From positions 216,278,761-216,342,760 of the forward strand of contig CM071568.1 of the NCBI GenBank assembly GCA_036426205.1: a DNA stretch of 64,000 nt, in the 5' to 3' direction. Made by a program: the position numbers and the translations under genes. A model generated the notes under the pieces. It was not told the DNA's origin, did no database searches, and saw only the letters and a list, made by a program, of their open reading frames with translations. Positions 47,117-59,215 of this stretch are shown one piece after another (the stretch's first letter is position 1; each line of letters opens with the position of its first letter). The stretch comes from Ascaphus truei. Lineage: Eukaryota > Chordata > Amphibia > Anura > Ascaphidae.

Positions 47117-49587
47117 CTGAAGTAATCAATAGAATGCCTATAGGTGAATTTTGAAGGCCAAAATTCCTCTGAGTGCATGTTCTTGAAGCGAGCGCAGCCG
47201 GTAACTTCCATAAGAGTTTTGGTACAGAGGAGGCCTCTTTGCGGTGGTTTTTTCATGATGAAGTTCCTTAGTCGCGGATCATGTTTCTTTGTAATGCTTG
47301 AACAGAGTTTTCATTTTCATACCGATCGATCTAACAAAAAGGAAGACGATCTTTAGTATGAGAATGTGATTAGTAGCAAAGACAAGCGAAAACATCTCTC
47401 TCATTCAACAAACGTGATTTACATGTTTTCAGGTACAAGGAAATGCAATTGGAGATAATTAAATATTCATATTGCAGACTAATGGATAGCGTGTTTCTAC
47501 TTAGTCAGTTTATTAGAATATAAATAGCAGCCATTACTTGTTTAATGCTATAGAGATGCTCAGGAAACTTCCTATTGGAAGTCGAGGGCAGAATTCAGTA
47601 CTTTAATTGGTTTATTGCCTGTGTTATATTCTGTCCCTGTGTATTTAAGACTCTTTAATTACCATGCATGGGACATTACACTTTAAGGGTGTACTCCTAA
47701 TCTGGTCATCCCAGCATAAAAGGTGGCATTCGGCCATGGCGGACGACACAAAACAAGAACACTGTGGCACAGAATCACAGAAATGGCTGGTAAAGTGCTA
47801 CAGGGATCTTCAAAGCTCACTAACCAGTGCTAAGTGGCTGCTTTCATTCAGCATAACGACCTCCTTACGTTGCGTATGCCGCAAGCTCCGTTTATATTTA
47901 ACGCAGGGGTTTGAACATGATCACACCTAAACGTAAAGAGAGAAAATAACATGACTTGTGTTAAGAAGTCCGTCTTAAATAATTGTCATCGGTACTCCCC
48001 ATCCAGAACAACTGCGAAATATAGCGTGGAGGAAGATACTCATTTTTATACAAAACGTGGAAAGACGTCCCATACGTAGTTTATTGAAGTAATTTAAATC
48101 TACGTTGCGTACCATATAGCAAATTCTCCCAGCTGACTTTAACAAGAAGCTTCTCGCTCGTCACCGACACTTCAGTGTCCCTGATAGGAGTACGCCACCG
48201 CCTTGTAGGCAGTACTAACTTAATTGATTTGAATGCCTTTGCCAATGAGATAACTAATGGCCCTATTTTAGATGTAATAGCTTTGTGGGCTGGTGTTAAT
48301 CTCAGGGGAACACAACAAGACGTTATGAGCCCTGAGCTCTGTGGACCTGGGGCTGTGTGTCACAGATGCTGGAAGCTCAGCCTGTAACGATTGCAAAATC
48401 ATAGCAGCCAAACCAGCTGCTAGGCTCAGTGTAATCAGGGAAAAAACCCCCTAGGTGGCTTGTAAATTCGTTACTAAATATAAAAACAGGGGTTGTATAA
48501 ACTTCTGCTGAGTCAACACAACCGCTATAATTGAACTGTTAATACCGCATAAATAATACATAGTTTTACAATCAGTCATTATTTATTTAGCCTTTTGTTT
48601 ACAAAGAATGATTGGTTTTACAGGAATGATTGGTTGTAACAATCAGTAACCTTTATAAGCAGTGAGTCAAATGAAGTATTTAAATGAAATATTTTTTTGT
48701 TTAATGGACCGAGTGCGCAATGACAATAAAATATACAATGCTGTGTATAAATACATGTATGTGTCCCCCGTCCCCGTCCCCCCACCGCCCCCCTCCTTTC
48801 AATTACTTTATCTCATTTTAAGTTTTAAAAAACGCAATAAAATTTAGAGATTATAAATGAAAGAGTTTTAAAGCTAATTCCCAACTTCAAGGTTCTTGAA
48901 ATTATTACCATAAGCTTGTTTTTACAGGTGTACCTGACAAAAGGGAAAATTCACTTTTCAATCAATCCCCATTTCCCTCCACCTCATGCTTTAGCAGGCC
49001 TGTAGTCTGATTTTGTTTGTTTATAAGCTGAAACGGCTGTGTTTAGCAATAGAGTCGTGAACTGCTGCGGTCACGTCGTGTCTCAGCTCCTTACACTCTC
49101 AAACACAGCTCACAGCTGCACACCTGCTCCTTGGCCCACTACATATCTACCTACATTGCTTCTTTAACTGGAAATACTATTAAAATTTTGGTGATGACAA
49201 AAGGAAGAGAAAGCTGCAAATGGGGATGATTATTGTAGCATTCCCTGCTGCCATAATGAAATGGGTCCTATTCAATTTGCTCTCAGTCCTCTATGAAGAC
49301 AATTCACTATGAAGCCATTTCCCCCCCGCAAGTAAGTTTCAAGCTTATTCATTGAACGCATTTTTAAAATTTTTTTATATATGAGGCAAGGGAAATACTG
49401 CGTGAATGAATACATCCTGAATCCCTGTTTCTGGAAACTATGTCTGTATGCTAAATTAATTGGTTCTATTTCCTTAAATGAGCAGAAAGCATAATTAATT
49501 TATTCCCCATATTGACATTATAGATACAACGGAGGGAAGGTGTTGTAGGATAAATAATCAGTATTCGCCGCCCACGTATACAATTAG
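47117..49587. other. Non-coding DNA, no recognised gene
   Basis: AT-rich. Short frames at 47664-47930 and 48175-48387 have no recognisable domain. Some stretches (about 47420-47560 and 48990-49330) look less repetitive and could hold regulatory sequence, but nothing in them proves it. Confidence 0.5.
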
Positions 49588-50533
49588 ATCTCAAACATCC
49601 AGGAGAGCATTTATGGGACAAGAGAATCCCACAATTTAAGTGCAAGATCAAGAACTGAGGTCTAATATAGGATGTTATCTTGGCTCGGATGTTCCAGCCT
49701 CTCCACAATATGTAGAAGAATAGAGTGCAGTTAGCATTAGGCTGCTACCCGTGTGGTTTAGATGCCTTTTGATCATCCCTCAAAGGCTGTTTCACCATGC
49801 GAGGATGGTGTATGAACGAGATGAGAAAGCACTATATATCGCGATCAGGCTGATATACATACTTATAAAAAAAAAAGGTATAAAGTGCGACTTACAATGT
49901 GGCAAGATTAAAATAAGCATTTATCACATAATAGTGAATATCTAAGGGTCACCTGCAGCCTCTCCCTCACCGCCTCCCTGGAGTCTCCAAGTCTCCCTCG
50001 CCTGCAGTCTGGGGCGAGCTCGTTCTCGCTGCTTCCGTAAAGGGCATGTGCCAAGCCCGTGATGTCACAACCACTCCCTTACGGACGCAGCTGACTAGCC
50101 CGACACCAGAACTGCATGCGGGAGACTTGGAGAATCCCGGGGATGCGGTGAGAGCGCGGTGACCCTTCGATATTCCATATGTGATACATGCTTATTTTAA
50201 TCTTGCACATTGTACGTGCTCAACTTTTATACTTTTTTTTAAATAAGTTTATGTCCTATCAGCCTGATCGCGCTATGTAGTGCTTTCTCATCTCTTCAAT
50301 ACACCATCATCGCTTGGTGAACACGCCTTTGGGGAGATCCAAAAAGCATCTAACCACAGCATCACACCGGGTAGCATCCCTACTGCTAACTGCACTCTAT
50401 TCGTCTACATCTTGTGAGTGGGCTGAACATCCGAGCCAAGATACATCGAATCTTACCTCCTTGTTCTTGCATCTGCACTACATTGTGTATTTTTCTCTTT
50501 CCCCTACTGCTCGCTCCTGGATTATTTGAGATC
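49588..50533. mobile_element. Foldback element of about 950 bp
   Basis: The arms 49588-50040 and 50085-50533 are diverged reverse complements: CTTGGCTCGGATGTTC with GAACATCCGAGCCAAG, and GATGAGAAAGCACTA with TAGTGCTTTCTCATC. The centre is GCTTCCGTAAAGGG/CCCTTACGGACGC. Arm divergence by both substitutions and indels suggests a real, old element. No transposase. The ends have no obvious target duplication. Confidence 0.75.
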
Positions 50534-51439
50534 CTGTCATACTTCTTGGGACCCCGTGGAAAACGTCCCACCAGAGGGTTTGGAGCTGGGCTTATCTTTA
50601 TTTTATTTTATAGCACTTATTGATATGGCACTTATATTTCACATTTAATACCATTTCACATTGAATTTGTGTTCGCCGCCTTTTGCCCTATTTTTCCCGT
50701 ATTTTCAATACACGTGCAAATCAATCTTTACAAGTTTATATTTCTGAAACCTAATCGGAAGCCCTTGCTCCGTCTCTCTAATGCAATGCCTATTGGATTG
50801 TATTCTGATATATCTGAGACCTGCTGCTTTATTTTCTGTCTGAATCTGACACTTTTAATCCCCTTTAACGCCAGAGAGACTCGGCAAATTGCAAGTAACA
50901 ATATGTCTCAATACAACAGTTGATTCACTTTCCTGTACATGGTAATATTGTACTTTGGGTTACGCGAAACGATTTTAGTTATTAATCAGCCTTTCAATAT
51001 AGTACACACTCATGTGACTGTATAGTAGCTCCTTACTGCAAATTTACTGGGTGGGGAAGACTCACTGTCCATTGTTTTTTGGCACAATAAAAGCATCATA
51101 ATATCTTGTAACAATAGAATTAGTTTCGACAAAGGTTGTCAAACATTTTTTTAAACTCTGGCGAATGGGGAATGATACTTTACATTCATGAATCAATCTG
51201 TTATCTGTGACCTCAGTTGTTTTGTCATTGCTTTATAAAATGTTAGCTGTCTATCAAATTATTCCCATGTTTTTCATAATGTATGTATATTATATTACAA
51301 GGCATTTTAACAAAACGAACCGGGGGTCCTTATGAAGAAGCCGCAAAAGCGGATGGACAAATTAAATGTCTGTGTAGAAAACTGCAACTACATGTACTTA
51401 TCACGGCGCTGTCTCGTAACTAACATGGTTCAGCTCTGG
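50534..51439. other. Non-coding DNA, no recognised feature
   Basis: AT-rich sequence; nothing identified. Confidence 0.6.
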
Positions 51440-51602
51440 AGAACCTACAGATTGAATGGTTGTAAGTGTGGGTGGTATCTTGATGCCTGTGGAAGTGGAG
51501 GCAAACCATCCAACTGTCGAGTGAATATATGAAAAGCAGAAATCCTGTGTGTGTGTGTGTGTATATAATATATATAATATATATTACACACCAAACACAC
51601 AC

Positions 51603-51635
<33 letters not shown>

Positions 51636-51900
51636 GTAATTTTAATTTTTAATTAATAATCACTATATAATATATTACACACCACCCACCACACACACAC
51701 CACCACACACACACCCCCACACCACCCACACACCACACACAACACACACACCAACTCCCATCACCACAACCACCACACCCACAGTTTTCTGCTTTAATAT
51801 ATTCAATATAACAGTTCATGGTTTGCCGCCACTGGCACCATAGATACCAGCTTCATCTGGGTCACAGTGGTAATATACATATGTTCTGCTGTATGAATAG
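51440..51900. repeat. Inverted repeat around a complex microsatellite
   Basis: GGCAAACCAT and AAAGCAGAAA in the left flank (about 51460-51545) recur inverted in the right flank (about 51785-51860). Between them are GT, TA and CA/CCA runs. Arms are diverged. Confidence 0.6.
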
Positions 51901-53258
51901 GCAAATTATTCTGCTCAAGCAGCAGTGCCACCTATCCAGTGAAAAATATTTTCTCCACTACTATACTGAAACACATTTGTTAGTAAAAACAAAAAAGAAG
52001 AAGGCCATAGAAAGTGTTTTGTAGGGCACTTCTGAGACCCCACATCTGTAATCTCGCTCTGTGCTGAGGCTTCCATCCTCACGCTCCATTACAGGAGTCC
52101 ACTTCATCATTGGATGTGGTGCCCGTTTCAGTCCAATGGGTGTGTCTCCACCCTGGAAGGTGACTAATGCAGAAACTCTTCCTAATTTGGCCTTAGATCT
52201 TCAGTTTAACTGATTTAAACATCGTCACAGCTATGTTTCTCGCGAATTTCAATATTTGTGTTTGGAGAATGGCACATGTTTGAAGATGAGGCATATTGTC
52301 GATTTACACAAAATGTATATCATTATAATGGCCCTCACCTATCAGAAAGTATAACTATACAATTAATAACTTCCCTCCTTGTGGTGCAAACAAACAACCA
52401 CATTTCTAAAGTGTTTCCACATGCAGCAACCTTAGAACTTCTCGTCTCTCGGTAATCCTCAGCGATAGTCCCCACAACAAGGCAGCACAACCACGTTTAT
52501 TGGGAACTTAGCAAGCAAACGTTCGAGATACTCTAAGCGGGTGAGTTCTTTCACTTCTCTTTACTTCAAGGTGAGACATGGTATGAGGCACACTACTTTA
52601 AATGTCACTGAAGCGTAAATTTACCTTGTAATATGTCATTTTGTATACATTTCCCTCAGATTTACCTAATTGATTGGTTACAAAATCTGCAAAAAGGCAC
52701 AACAGGCAAAACAAAAAAAAAATCACTAAAATGTAGTATGTTTACAATTAGATTGTTTTTTTTGTTTTTAAATGTTGGTCAGTTTTTTTGTGTATTGAGT
52801 TCCATGGGGTTTTTGGTGGAAGAGGACTTTAATAATTAGCTAGCTTCTAAAATGCTCACGTATAGAAAGATTACGTTACAGCACTCCTTGCAGGTAGTCC
52901 TCTGAGGCTATGTATGAACTAGGAACTGGTAAGGCTCCAGAATGCATGTAAAGTGCATCATGGAGATTACCCATTACAGTACATTGCGGAAAAGTTTGAA
53001 TCTGACACACCTTCCTACTTTCCCCTACATCGGTTCCAAGCAGTCCCTCAACTAACATGGCGCTTCCTCTCCTCCACCAGTCAAAACCATCTCTTCTCTC
53101 TTCTGCAGCTCCTACATGTACATCCCTGCAGTGCAGCAGACTCGTGTTGCTGCTGATTACTCAAGATTTTGAGCCAGAAATGGCTGCATCTGTAGTTTAG
53201 ATACTGTATATATATTATATATAATATCTCTTATACATATATCTCCCTCTATATATAT
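51901..53258. other. Non-coding DNA before the second block copy
   Basis: No gene recognised. A weak hammerhead-like string (CTCGAACGTTTGC on the minus strand) lies near 52515-52550. A TA-rich run lies at about 53205-53258, right at the block edge. Confidence 0.5.
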
Positions 53259-54079
53259 TGTGGAGGATGACTGGTGTACACACCAAAAATAAAGAAGGCA
53301 CTCATGTAACTGAATGTCTTGCCGGTTAACTCTGCACCTTCAATTGTGTACGGAAGTTGGACTATAGATCCAAAGTCCAGAGAGAGACTGAAATGTTGAT
53401 CTTCTAAATTAAAACCTTTTTTACTTTAAAGAGTCCCTAACGAAGGCAAGTCTGTTTGGCTGGGACCCTCCCCCCCACACCTGGAATGATGGCGGGAATA
53501 ATAAGTCTGGCGACATAGTAGTTTGGAATGGGGCCTGCAATGCCCACCAGGGCCTTGTTAAGATTGTAACAGCCCTGCTGGGACTTGCTTTGCAAGGCAA
53601 TATATCACGTCCTTTGCCAATTTTTCACAGGTTTTGCTTCCAGTATGCCCACCATGTGATCAGCACAGTGATATGAAGAAAAGGAGAGGTAACTTGACAA
53701 CCAATCATATTACAACAGAATTACACTTCTGCCTTTCTTTTGCTTCATCTATTTTCTTTCGCATCTTCAGTTAGACCTGAGTGGGTGTGTAACTTGTCTT
53801 CATAAAAATCTCTGTCAAACCCTGTAGCAAACCTTTATTATCTTGCAGTCTCTGGTTGCATTAGTACACGTTGTAAAACATCTGTTTGACTGTCAAATTG
53901 CCCTCATCATACTTTGTTGTGAATTGCTTTGCAATGCACATCCTTGAGCACTCTATGGTTGAACTCATTAGTAAGCCAGAGATCTTGCATGCCTCCGGCC
54001 TTCTGTATCAAAGGGGGGTTAGAAAATAAATATTATTCCTGGGTGGGCTCAAATCAGTAAGCATTAACTTGCTTTTCTA

Positions 54080-54290
54080 CAGCAGACACCAGAACAACTG
54101 CTTGGAAATAAACGCATCTCCTCTTTCACTAAGTTGCGATCATGGACGTTTGGCGCTAAATTCAAACCCGGGTTTCGCAATCACCAGCTCCATAGAGCGC
54201 ATTCATCCACACTGTACTTCTTTCCACTAATAGGTGACATGACGCTCCTTTGGTGTTCAACAAGTGAACGCAAACTGTAGCCATCAAAAC
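54080..54290 (-). pseudogene. nr1d2: Second-copy NR1D2 ligand-domain exon, frame broken
   Basis: Matches the exon at 820-1030, with the same overall length but many compensating and non-compensating one-base changes. The donor region has lost a base (CTGGTAAG has become CTGTAG), so the splice site is damaged. The acceptor side (ttttaccag) is kept. Either an unpolished duplicate or a decayed pseudogene copy; as written it cannot encode the domain. Confidence 0.85.
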
Positions 54291-54599
54291 CTGGTAAAAC
54301 AACACACACAAAAAAAAAGGGTTAATATATTTTCAATAAAGGTAAGTAACACTTTTCATTCGTGGGGAAATAGGGTGGGAGTTACTTTACTATTACGATG
54401 TGGAGTGTAAAGCAAAGCTGTACCGCACTGCAATTCAACGTGAATCATCTAGCTCTGACAATGATTGTAATGAATCAATGCAAGCACCGCATGAAAAGTA
54501 AGCCGGTAAAAATGAAGGCTGTTGGTACCAGTGAGAAGTCATATTTTAGATAAAACTGTATCACGGGCACTCAAGTACTTCAAACTGTATATGTAGTAC

Positions 54600-55560
54600 C
54601 ACACTGCAGGGTCATCATCAATGTTAACTTCATAGGTCCAACTTGACCCTGACAGTGCTGTGCTTGTGACGACCTTGGGAAAATCACTTTCCTTGGTCTT
54701 CCAGCTGACTCAATGCCTGTCACCTACATTGAAGTAAAATATACACTGCTTGGAAGCGGACTCGTGAGAGACTTTAGACCGGGTACGAGGAATGGGACAG
54801 ACAACAGCACCGACAGGCACAAAAGGTCAATGCACCACATTAAGAGAACTCATATAATCCTTATGCATGGGTAATTACAACCACCATCAACATTAGCTGA
54901 AATATTGTCAGTGGGCTACTTCTCCCGCCTAGCCCAAAGCAGTGCGGGAGGTAGGGATTTTGCAACAATGTTGTGGTCCGCACAAAGTGGTCCCTGGTTT
55001 GGGATACAAATTAGACGAATGGTTCATACAAGGATACACAATTTGGAGATCCCCCCGGACCCGTGGGTTGTTATCCTCCTGGCAGGAGCCGTATCCGGGT
55101 CTATCAATGCGACGACATAATTAAATCGCGCATTTTGCAAAACAGCCACAGATGCGAGATCAGGCTAGCATTATGGAAGCAAAATGAACTACCATCAGCC
55201 CTAAAATCAGAAACAGGATTTGGCATTGTCTGCGGATCGGAAACAATTAACGATTCTAGTCCCACATGTACACCGGGCCTAAATTTCCTCCAAAAGTCCT
55301 GGGACGCCATGATGGCTGCCAGACAGATATCCCAGTGGTGATCTGCCCGAATACTACATAATTATAGCCGCAATGCGTTCATCCTTTGAAAGTAAAGAGA
55401 TTTCCGACAGCCACATAGTACGGACAGTAGGCCTTAAACTGGCGACAGCCCCGACTAACACGAGGACAAGAGAAGAGCAGAGATAGGGTGAAAGTCCCTG
55501 GGCAAACATAAAACAAACACGATAGAGGAAACTAAATAAGGAACCAACCCCCGCAATCCA
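54600..55560 (+). pseudogene. Second-copy Tx1/L1-like LINE fragment
   Basis: Matches 1366-2262, with additional frameshifts. Pieces such as IHNLEIPPDPWV and ALWKQNELP can still be read in separate frames. It carries no information beyond the first copy. Confidence 0.8.
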
Positions 55561-55624
55561 CACAACCACAACATATTTACACATACACATCCCCCCTCAT
55601 TCCAATTAAAGCTAAACTTACAGA

Positions 55625-56720
55625 GTATGGGTACATGCGCAAATAGTGGTACGGCAATAAATACAATCCAGGAACGGAGTATCAGTACCCACTTGTACAT
55701 TAAGGCGATAATAGGCAAAACCAAGTAACGATGAAGCCGACAAAAATAAATAGAAAAGCAAAGCGTGAAGTATGCTCCGTATTGAGCTACAGCGCAAAGA
55801 AGACAGATGTACAGGCATGTAGGATACAAAGATCCTCTCCAACGACTGCAGTGGTTTGTGGGCGGCTTGTCTTGACTCTCCACGTTCGGAGGCCGAGACT
55901 CCGCCGATAGCCGAACACAGAGTTCCAGGGTGGAGTTCAATCAACCTCCCCCACAACGCTCAGACGGAGCGATCTTTGTATCCTAACATGCCTGTTTACC
56001 ATCTGGCTACTTCTTGTCCAGTAGAGAAGCAACGTTTATTCATAATCACTTTGCTATAAGCCAGTCCGGTGTACATTCATGGTATTTGTGGTATTTGCTG
56101 GGTATGTGCTGGGGCTGTTGAGAGCACGTTTAAGGCCATTTCTGCATTGACTAACGACCCTAGTGTTTAACACAGCAGGGTATCCCTGGCATTCCTTCAG
56201 TTTGAATGGGACTGCCAGGGACCCCCCGCTGTTTATTCTTATGGCCATTAATCAATGCAGAAAGGCTGGGGCGTATTTAAAGGAAAGTTTAAGAGCATGT
56301 TTCGAAGTTGTCACCTGGGGTTCCTGGTTTTTTTGGGATTGCCACTGGTTTTTGTTCGAATAGAGTTGCCTCTACTGTAAGTAGCAACAAAACTCCTCAC
56401 GGAAAGAACGGAGCACAGCATTGCAGTAAGAGGGGGGCTAGATAACCGCTATTAAAAATCCTTTATCCATGGTAACATCATGGCATGGGATAAGTTAAAA
56501 GTCTCGAACGCCGTTCGGGCCGTCGCCCTTTGTCAACTACTGTAAGTAGCTGTCTCTCTTTGCGCTGTAGCTCAATACGAGCATACTTCACATATTTGCT
56601 TTTCTCTTTATTTTTTGTAGGTTCATCGTTAACTTGGTTATTCCATATTCGCCTTAATTTCAATGTTGTCATGATACTCCATTTCTGTCTGTATTTTTTG
56701 CCTTACAACTATTTACGCCA
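55625..56720. repeat. Second-copy nested palindrome
   Basis: Matches 2325-3420. The long hairpin is still recognisable but its arms no longer pair cleanly because of small indels. The hammerhead-like hairpin counterpart lies at about 56500-56540. Confidence 0.85.
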
Positions 56721-58074
56721 GTGTTTTCCCTTTCCCTATTGTATTTCAAACTATTGTTACAGTATAGTGTGTACACTGTGGCACATTTATTGTTACATTC
56801 CTTACATTTTGATACTTTAGCGCACCTAATCACTTCCTAATGTAATATATAGCTATGTAACAATTTGTGTACCTGTCAATTGGTTTACACAAAACGGTGA
56901 TTATAGCATAAACTTTAAGAATATATGATTAATTTAATTCAACGGTATTTTTTACCTATTACAAATGCAATTAATGTAATATCATAATTCTACTGATCAG
57001 AAAAAAAATGGCACATGTATGTCCATGAGCTTCAAAGACCAAAGTTCAATCATTCATGCATTAATGCCATGATACAGACTTAGTGGTACACTTGTCAATC
57101 GTTATGCATATACATTTCTAACAGTAAATATGTCATGCCATGTCTTTTCAGAATAATTATATAGATGTGCTGCCTAGATAATGCATAAGTTTCAATTGTT
57201 ACCTTCTCACATTCCCATAGTAAATATTTTAGCTATGACTGTGTCAAAGTCATCATATTTTCTGTTCCCCCCCCCCCCCCCCCCCCATCAATTTACCACA
57301 GGCCAGCTGGAGGGTTCAATGGTTGGAATGGTAGGGGGTATTTACTTGATAACTGCAGTATAATAATAATATGTAAACATTTCAATATGTCTTGCCATTA
57401 TTTTTTATCAATCCAGTAACTAGTCATTTAGAATGAGGTGTCCTGTGTCTGATTTCAAAAGATACCGAACACATAAGAATTGTCCAATTCTTTACTTGCT
57501 CAAATTTTCCTTTAATAATAAAGCAGAAGTGTTGTGGTCTTGAACACAAAAAAAAGTTTGCGGTATTTCTATCCCATATACCCTCTCACTTTAATTGGTT
57601 TAAGATGTTAAACCCTCCTTCCTCCTCCGTATCAATAACCACCCGGTCTAGCCTAAGTTTTTACTCTCTCGAAGAATGTCTGCCTAATATTTAACAAATT
57701 TGAATACGTTTTCTATATTCACACGGTACCGTGTTAAATTAACTACATGTAACATGACTTTATTACAGTCCTGCAAATATCAGACGCCCTTTCCTTCTTT
57801 TCCTTCCAGCTGACTTGGGTCATTTGTTTGTGTTTGTAAATGATATCACATAACCTTCTTATGCAAAATCTTTGATCGTCTACAATAATAAATATCAAAA
57901 AGAATGAAAAAGGGATTGTTTTGTGGTCTTGAAAGTTCAGAGTAAGTAACATATATGGCCACGTTTTATTTTCATCAAATCAAAGCTATCAACACCCAAA
58001 ACTTGAAAACATATCCGTTTTTTCATCTGATAATATAATAACTTTATTTATATAGTCATAAATAGAATGCTCAC
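56721..58074. other. Second-copy intron sequence
   Basis: Matches 3421-4773, including the C tract (about 57268-57286, longer here). No other feature. Confidence 0.8.
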
Positions 58075-58253
58075 CTCAATGTTCCAGCCTTCAGTAGTTG
58101 ACCTGGTCATGCTGTAAAGATGCTTTTAAATCCTGGAATGCGCGTGCCAAACTCAACCCTCTTTTACAGCCGGGGTGAACCTCATGGAACCTCCTCCCAG
58201 ATTTGAGGCCCAGATTTATTGGGTCCATAAATGGGACATGCTCATAGGGCAAC
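58075..58253 (-). pseudogene. nr1d2: Second-copy NR1D2 exon with receptor signature, frame broken
   Basis: Matches 4774-4959 but is 179 bp against 186 bp, so the frame cannot be kept. Losses sit mostly in short homopolymers, for example GTTTGCCC to GTTGCCC at the exon start and TCCCC to TCCC soon after. Both splice dinucleotides remain. The codon pair for Cys-Pro is disrupted by the first loss. Confidence 0.88.
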
Positions 58254-58530
58254 CTGCCAATTAAGAAGAAAACCTGGTAAGAACATCTTTCTACTCACTG
58301 AAAAAACCGGACACACAGCCACATGTATTTAAAACAAAAAATCTAAGGAGGAAAGCGTCAAGCTTTTATTATGACTACATCTAGTCGCCCAAAAGCCGGA
58401 CGTTTGAAGGGTTCATCTCCAGAGCTGCCCCCCTGCACAGAAACATCTGCTAACCGGTAAACATCTGGGATCACATCTATGTGAAAATAAACATTTTCTC
58501 ACACAAAACAAAACAATAAATAACTTGTAC

Positions 58531-59215
58531 CGATGTATTCTCCTTCCTCTACTGCATGAGTAGCCTTTCATGGTATGAGCTGCGAGTGACATCAACTTTG
58601 TCGCTTTACTGCATCTCTGTGGGAGAACCCATTGGAAAAGTTGTTTACACTGTCCCGTTGGAGAAGCAAATGGCATGTCCTTAGGATAGCACTTGATGCT
58701 CCTGCCCTTGTGTTCCCATTCAGATGCTTTGGCTTTCAGTAGAGGGATATGGAGTTGCACTGAGCCCATTGCCGATGTGGTAATTGTTCCGACCTTGCTT
58801 CACATCGGAGTCTTTTTACTCTGTCGAGTTGCATCCATTGGGATTTCTGAGGGCTCTTGGTTAACATGAAGGTCTCCCTGTGAGCACGGTCACTGCCGCA
58901 ACCATGACGTCCTTCCCTTGCTATGTCAAAACTACGAGGAGGTGGATGGCAAGGAAAGAAGGAGGGGAGAGGAAGTCAGACTTCTGTATTCTGGATAACG
59001 GTGAGCATGGGGTCGAAGCTTCTCTGGGGCAATGATGGAAACAGGGGTCAGTATGATGGATATTGCTTGATATTCTGCCGGTGGCATGGTGTTGTGGTAT
59101 AGGCGTTTCGTATAGGGCCACTAATTGGCTATTCATCATGGTTGTCATGGCACTTCGCATTTCTAATAACATCCTCTGTTCTCTCAACGCTTTGGAATGC
59201 GGCCAAAGCGAAACA
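58531..59215 (-). pseudogene. nr1d2: Second-copy NR1D2 hinge exon, frame broken
   Basis: Matches 5243-5916 but is 685 bp against 674 bp. Besides scattered one-base changes there is an extra patch near 59080-59115 that appears to repeat part of the neighbouring GTGGTATAG/GTTTCGT sequence. Readable pieces such as GRSIKCYPKDMPFAS and SAMTTMMNSQ survive in different frames. The acceptor has lost one G. It cannot encode a working hinge as written. Confidence 0.88.
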
